Positions 6,347 to 8,455 of a stretch of 8,455 nucleotides of DNA are shown one piece after another (positions within the stretch are counted from its first letter, which is position 1; each line of letters begins with the position of its first letter). The position numbers were made by a program, and so were the translations under genes. The DNA is from an uncultured Clostridia bacterium (GTDB lineage Bacteria > Bacillota > Clostridia > UBA1381). The notes beneath the pieces were generated by a model. That model searched no databases, was not told where the DNA came from, and saw only the letters and a list, made by a program, of their open reading frames with translations. Location: the NCBI GenBank assembly GCA_959602045.1, contig CAUGRT010000062.1:1-8455 (forward strand), in the 5' to 3' direction.

Positions 6347-6535
6347 ATGCACATAAAAATATTGGTATCATGCAGCGGACTTGATTTCACATACAGGCAA
6401 GGCGAAGAAGTCATTGTTGCAGAGGATTTAGGAAAGGATTTAATTGCCGGAGGACTGGCAGAAGAAATCGCCGAAACCAAATCGAAAGAAAAACAGAAAC
6501 TGAAAGCGGGTGGAAAGGCAAATGCTGACGCTTGA
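6347..6535 (+). CDS. Small phage head-region protein, function unknown
   Basis: A 62-residue protein with an orderly N-terminal part: a beta-rich segment IKILVSCSGLDFTYRQGEEVIVAE (about 3-26), then DLGKDLIAGGLAEEI (27-41), then a lysine-, glutamate- and alanine-rich tail (42-62). This pattern of a short strand, then FTYRQGEEV, then DLI..G.AEE resembles small proteins found between the capsid and connector genes in many Firmicutes phages, but I do not know a demonstrated function. A small SH3-like barrel is a guess from the strand pattern. GAGGTGA at 6334-6340, overlapping the capsid stop, gives a good ribosome binding site 6 bases before the ATG. The gene overlaps the next one by 14 bases, so it belongs to the same operon and is unlikely to be spurious. 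Confidence 0.75.
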   Translation: MHIKILVSCSGLDFTYRQGEEVIVAEDLGKDLIAGGLAEEIAETKSKEKQKLKAGGKANADA

Positions 6536-6779
6536 TGAAGTAAAGGGATTTTTAAGAATAGACCACAACGAGGAGGACGGATACATTTCCGTCCTTCTGA
6601 TTTTGGCAAAGGAACTGTGTGAGAATTATATGAGAAAAGACATCATCGAGCCGATGCCGGAGTCTGTGCGCCAGGCACAGCTTTTGGTTATTTCGCATTT
6701 TTATGAAAACAGGAGCGGCGCACCTATTCCCGAAACGGTGTATCGGCTTTTGGATAATTACAGAAAGGACCAATTCTAA
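6522..6779 (+). CDS. Head-tail connector protein, gp6-like
   Basis: An 85-residue, mostly helical protein with the typical opening MLTLDEVKGFLRIDHNEEDGYISVLLILAKELCENYM, which recurs in the HK97 gp6-like connector family. These proteins form a ring below the portal that extends the DNA channel and accepts the head-closure protein. The later half, PMPESVRQAQLLVISHFYENR, gives the second helical pair, and the length is usual for the family. An upstream in-frame GTG at 6510 is possible, but the ATG at 6522 yields the conserved MLTL start and is preferred. The ribosome binding site (GGGTGGAAAGG, 6508-6518) lies within the preceding gene, which it overlaps by 14 bases. Its TAA shares one base with the next ATG (TAATG). 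Confidence 0.88.
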   Translation: MLTLDEVKGFLRIDHNEEDGYISVLLILAKELCENYMRKDIIEPMPESVRQAQLLVISHFYENRSGAPIPETVYRLLDNYRKDQF

Positions 6780-7276
6780 TGAACTTTTCAAAATTAAGGC
6801 ACAGAATAATTTTTCTGTCGCCGACAGATGAAATCATAAATTCTATGGGTGAAACAGTGCCGAGATACAAGCCGTTTAAGCCATATCTTCCCTTGCCTTT
6901 GCAAATGCAAAAGAATAAGGTGTATCTTTCACATGACAGTATTGGGAATGCAATTCTTACTAAGCAGAACGGAAAGCCGCTTGCACACAAGCTTGCACTG
7001 TCGGAATACTCTGTTGCGGCATTTGTCGCACCGACTACCGGCAAAGAGTATGAGGAAAGTCAGAAAATCCGCGCGGAAACCACATACAAAATTTCAACGA
7101 GGTATTTTCGAGGGATAAATTCCACGCATCGTATTCTCTACAATAACCGTGAATTTGAGATAGTGTCCGTGCTTGATCTTAACGAGCGTCATGAGGAACT
7201 CCAGATCATAGCTGCTGAAAGAAATACACAAACGGCGCAAACCTTTAACGGAGATGAGTATAATGGCGAAGAATGA
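6779..7276 (+). CDS. Head closure / head-tail adaptor protein, with a family-unusual internal insert
   Basis: A 165-residue protein with both ends of the phage head-tail joining family (the head-closure, SPP1 gp16-like group). The N-terminal part is MNFSKLRHRIIFLSP, and the C-terminal part is FVAPTTGKEYEESQKIRAETTYKISTRYFRGI (about 82-113) followed by YNNREFEIVSVLDLNERHEELQIIAAE (121-147). Typical members are about 105-120 residues. The extra length lies mainly between about 30 and 78, a stretch beginning YKPFKPYLPLPL and containing VYLSHDSIGNAILTKQNGK, which looks like an added beta hairpin or small domain. The protein would sit between connector ring and tail and plug the channel after packaging. 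Its start shares one base with the connector stop, and it has no strong ribosome binding site of its own, so translation is probably by reinitiation. Confidence 0.82.
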   Translation: MNFSKLRHRIIFLSPTDEIINSMGETVPRYKPFKPYLPLPLQMQKNKVYLSHDSIGNAILTKQNGKPLAHKLALSEYSVAAFVAPTTGKEYEESQKIRAETTYKISTRYFRGINSTHRILYNNREFEIVSVLDLNERHEELQIIAAERNTQTAQTFNGDEYNGEE

Positions 7277-7730
7277 CGGAACATTCGGATTTGAGGACTT
7301 GCAGAGGGCATTTAATCGTATTGAGCAAAAATATGAAAACAAAACGGACGCTATACTTATGGCGATGGCAAATGTCACAAGACAGCGTGTCCGCTCGAAA
7401 ACACCGACAGGCAAAACAAAAAAGCTGAAAGGTTCATGGCGCACCAAAAAGCCTAAGACCTTCGACAAGGCGCGTGTTGCCCGTGTGCAGACCGAGAACC
7501 GGTACGGTCATGTGGTTGAGGAAGGACATAGAGTCGTAACAGGAGGTTCGACAGTCGGCAGAAACGGCAGAAAATTAAATGTCTTGCAAAGAGGTATCAG
7601 AGGTATTTCGGTCGGCGGTAAAACAAAGGGCGAGAAAATGATTGAAGATACGGTCAAAGAACTTAATGCAATCTTTGAGAAAAATGCAAAAAAACTGCTT
7701 GATGATTTAACGAGCGAGGTGGAGCTGTGA
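7263..7730 (+). CDS. HK97 gp10-like (minor neck/tail-completion) protein
   Basis: A 155-residue protein of the HK97 gp10-like family. The blocks are a helical start FGFEDLQRAFNRIEQKYENKTDAILMAMANVTRQRVRSKTPTGKTKKLKGSWR (about 8-60), the conserved strand-turn NRYGHVVEEGHRVV (about 79-92), and a C-terminal helix from about 121 (KGEKMIEDTVKELNAIFEKNAKKLLDDL). A basic region near 90-115 includes GRNGRKLN. The family lies in the neck or tail-completion region of siphoviruses and myoviruses; its exact position varies between phages. An ATG at 7254 is also in frame, but GGAG (7250-7253) abuts it. That site lies 9 bases before ATG 7263, which is therefore chosen. It overlaps the previous gene by 14 bases and shares a 4-base GTGA overlap with the next. 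Confidence 0.87.
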   Translation: MAKNDGTFGFEDLQRAFNRIEQKYENKTDAILMAMANVTRQRVRSKTPTGKTKKLKGSWRTKKPKTFDKARVARVQTENRYGHVVEEGHRVVTGGSTVGRNGRKLNVLQRGIRGISVGGKTKGEKMIEDTVKELNAIFEKNAKKLLDDLTSEVEL

Positions 7731-8179
7731 TAACGATAAAGGATATACAAACGGCGGTTTCAAAACTGCTCACAAAGAACAAATACTCGGTTATTGCGTC
7801 TGAGGTCAAAGAGGGCTTTCAAAAGCCTGCCTGCTTTATTGAGGTTTTTCCTGTGAGCGTTGCGGCGGAAAATAAATTTTATGAATTGGTTACCTTGGGG
7901 ATTGAGATTTCATATCACCCATCAATGGAAACCAAAGAAGAACTCATCATAAATGCTGAAAAGCTGAAAAACATATTTTTATACACTCCGATTAAGGTAA
8001 AGGACAGGTTTTTATCGGTCAATGAAATAACCTTTGATTCCGACAAGAGCGTCCTTATCGCATATTTTGAATTGGAGTTTTTACGGGAAACAAACACAAA
8101 AACGGCTTCAATGCCGAAGATGAAAACACTAAACGAAAGGACAGTGATTGGAAGTGGGACTTCCGAAAATACTGATTGA
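7727..8179 (+). CDS. Tail terminator / minor structural protein
   Basis: A 150-residue protein resembling the phage tail-terminator family found just before the sheath gene in clostridial and bacilli myovirus-like phages. The opening MITIKDIQTAVSKLLTKNKY, the segment EVKEGFQKPACFIEVFPVSV (about 26-45), and the alternating strands ISYHPSMETKEELIINAEKL and VKDRFLSVNEITFDSDKSVLIAYFELEFL fit that family. Such proteins cap the tail at the correct length and join it to the head. The start is a GTG that overlaps the stop of the gp10-like gene (GTGA), preceded by GAGGTGGAGC. The C-terminal 30 residues are polar and probably disordered. The gene overlaps the sheath start by 26 bases. The assignment rests on sequence pattern and on its position before the sheath. 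Confidence 0.78.
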   Translation: MITIKDIQTAVSKLLTKNKYSVIASEVKEGFQKPACFIEVFPVSVAAENKFYELVTLGIEISYHPSMETKEELIINAEKLKNIFLYTPIKVKDRFLSVNEITFDSDKSVLIAYFELEFLRETNTKTASMPKMKTLNERTVIGSGTSENTD

Positions 8180-8455
8180 ATTTAAGACGCTTGCAGAAAC
8201 GCTCATCGCACGAAGTGAGCGCGGCATCGTGGCTGTTATTCTGAAAGATAACAGCAATACAACAAAAACCGCCGTATACACAAAAGAGAGCGAGATTGTA
8301 AAAAGCCATTACACGGCAACCAACCTCGCTTATCTGTCCCTTGTGTTTATGGGCGGGCCGTCAAAGGTGATTGTGGAGCGTGTGCAGACCTCCGATAATA
8401 TTTCGGACGCACTTGAAAGGCTGAAAAACAAGCGGTGGTATTACCTTGCCGTTCC
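8154..8455 (+). CDS. Tail sheath protein, N-terminal part (runs off the window)
   Basis: An uninterrupted frame of 100 codons to the end of the window. The start GLPKILIEFKTLAETLIARSERGIVAVILKD and the later segment FMGGPSKVIVERVQT ... ALERLKNKRWYYLAV are characteristic of the N-terminal domain of contractile-tail sheath proteins of the PBSX XkdK-like type. The sheath surrounds the tail tube and contracts to drive the tube through the host envelope. The start is GTG at 8154, nested in the tail-terminator gene with a 26-base overlap. AAAGGA at 8136-8141 is the nearest ribosome binding site, at a long 12-base spacing. The rest of this protein, probably another 250-400 residues, lies beyond the window. 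Its presence marks the virion as myovirus-type. Confidence 0.9.
   Translation, partial: MGLPKILIEFKTLAETLIARSERGIVAVILKDNSNTTKTAVYTKESEIVKSHYTATNLAYLSLVFMGGPSKVIVERVQTSDNISDALERLKNKRWYYLAV

Noticed and set aside
1..8455. tRNA, rRNA, insertion sequence, integrase or attachment site, anti-phage defence genes.
   Set aside because: None is recognisable. The sequence is filled by phage cassette, packaging, head and neck genes on one strand.

Overview
This window is the left part of a late (packaging and structural) gene module of a tailed phage, most likely a prophage or temperate phage of a gut Clostridia host (Oscillospiraceae/Lachnospiraceae-like). The support is moderate-to-low GC, strong AGGAGG-type ribosome binding sites, occasional GTG starts, and protein sequences typical of clostridial prophages. 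No integrase, repressor or host gene is visible, so prophage status and host are inferences. All credible genes lie on the + strand, almost end to end, with no gene-free stretch longer than about 85 bases.

Region 1 (1-1076) is a small accessory cassette upstream of packaging. It holds the C-terminal third of a phage amidoligase (ATP-grasp-like COOH-NH2 ligase) whose 5' part is missing and whose left edge sits in a 32-base perfect palindrome. This is followed by an intercistronic hairpin, a gamma-glutamylcyclotransferase-fold (AIG2-like) protein with the YGSNL motif and catalytic Glu, and a 64-residue zinc-ribbon protein translationally coupled to it. The amidoligase plus cyclotransferase pairing suggests making and breaking of an amide or isopeptide-type linkage. 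The substrate is unknown.

Region 2 (about 1090-3177) is the packaging motor. A terminator-like hairpin and a near-perfect Shine-Dalgarno precede a P27-family small terminase, which overlaps a complete large terminase with recognisable ATPase and nuclease residues. No HNH endonuclease gene lies upstream of the small terminase within the window.

Region 3 (3191-6335) is the HK97-type head: portal, ClpP-like (S14) prohead protease, and major capsid protein with an N-terminal delta (scaffold) domain. Region 4 (6347-8179) is the neck and connector set: a small uncharacterised protein, gp6-like connector, head-closure (head-tail adaptor) protein, HK97 gp10-like protein and a tail terminator. Region 5 (8154-8455, running off the end) is the N-terminus of a tail sheath protein, which makes this a contractile-tailed (myovirus-type) phage with an HK97-type head.

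From the portal onward the genes are nearly all coupled by short overlaps (1, 4, 8, 14 or 26 bases), consistent with one late transcript. The packaging and head genes look ordinary. The parts most worth a second look are the amidoligase/cyclotransferase/zinc-ribbon cassette, its two hairpins, and the rearranged or artefactual left edge.
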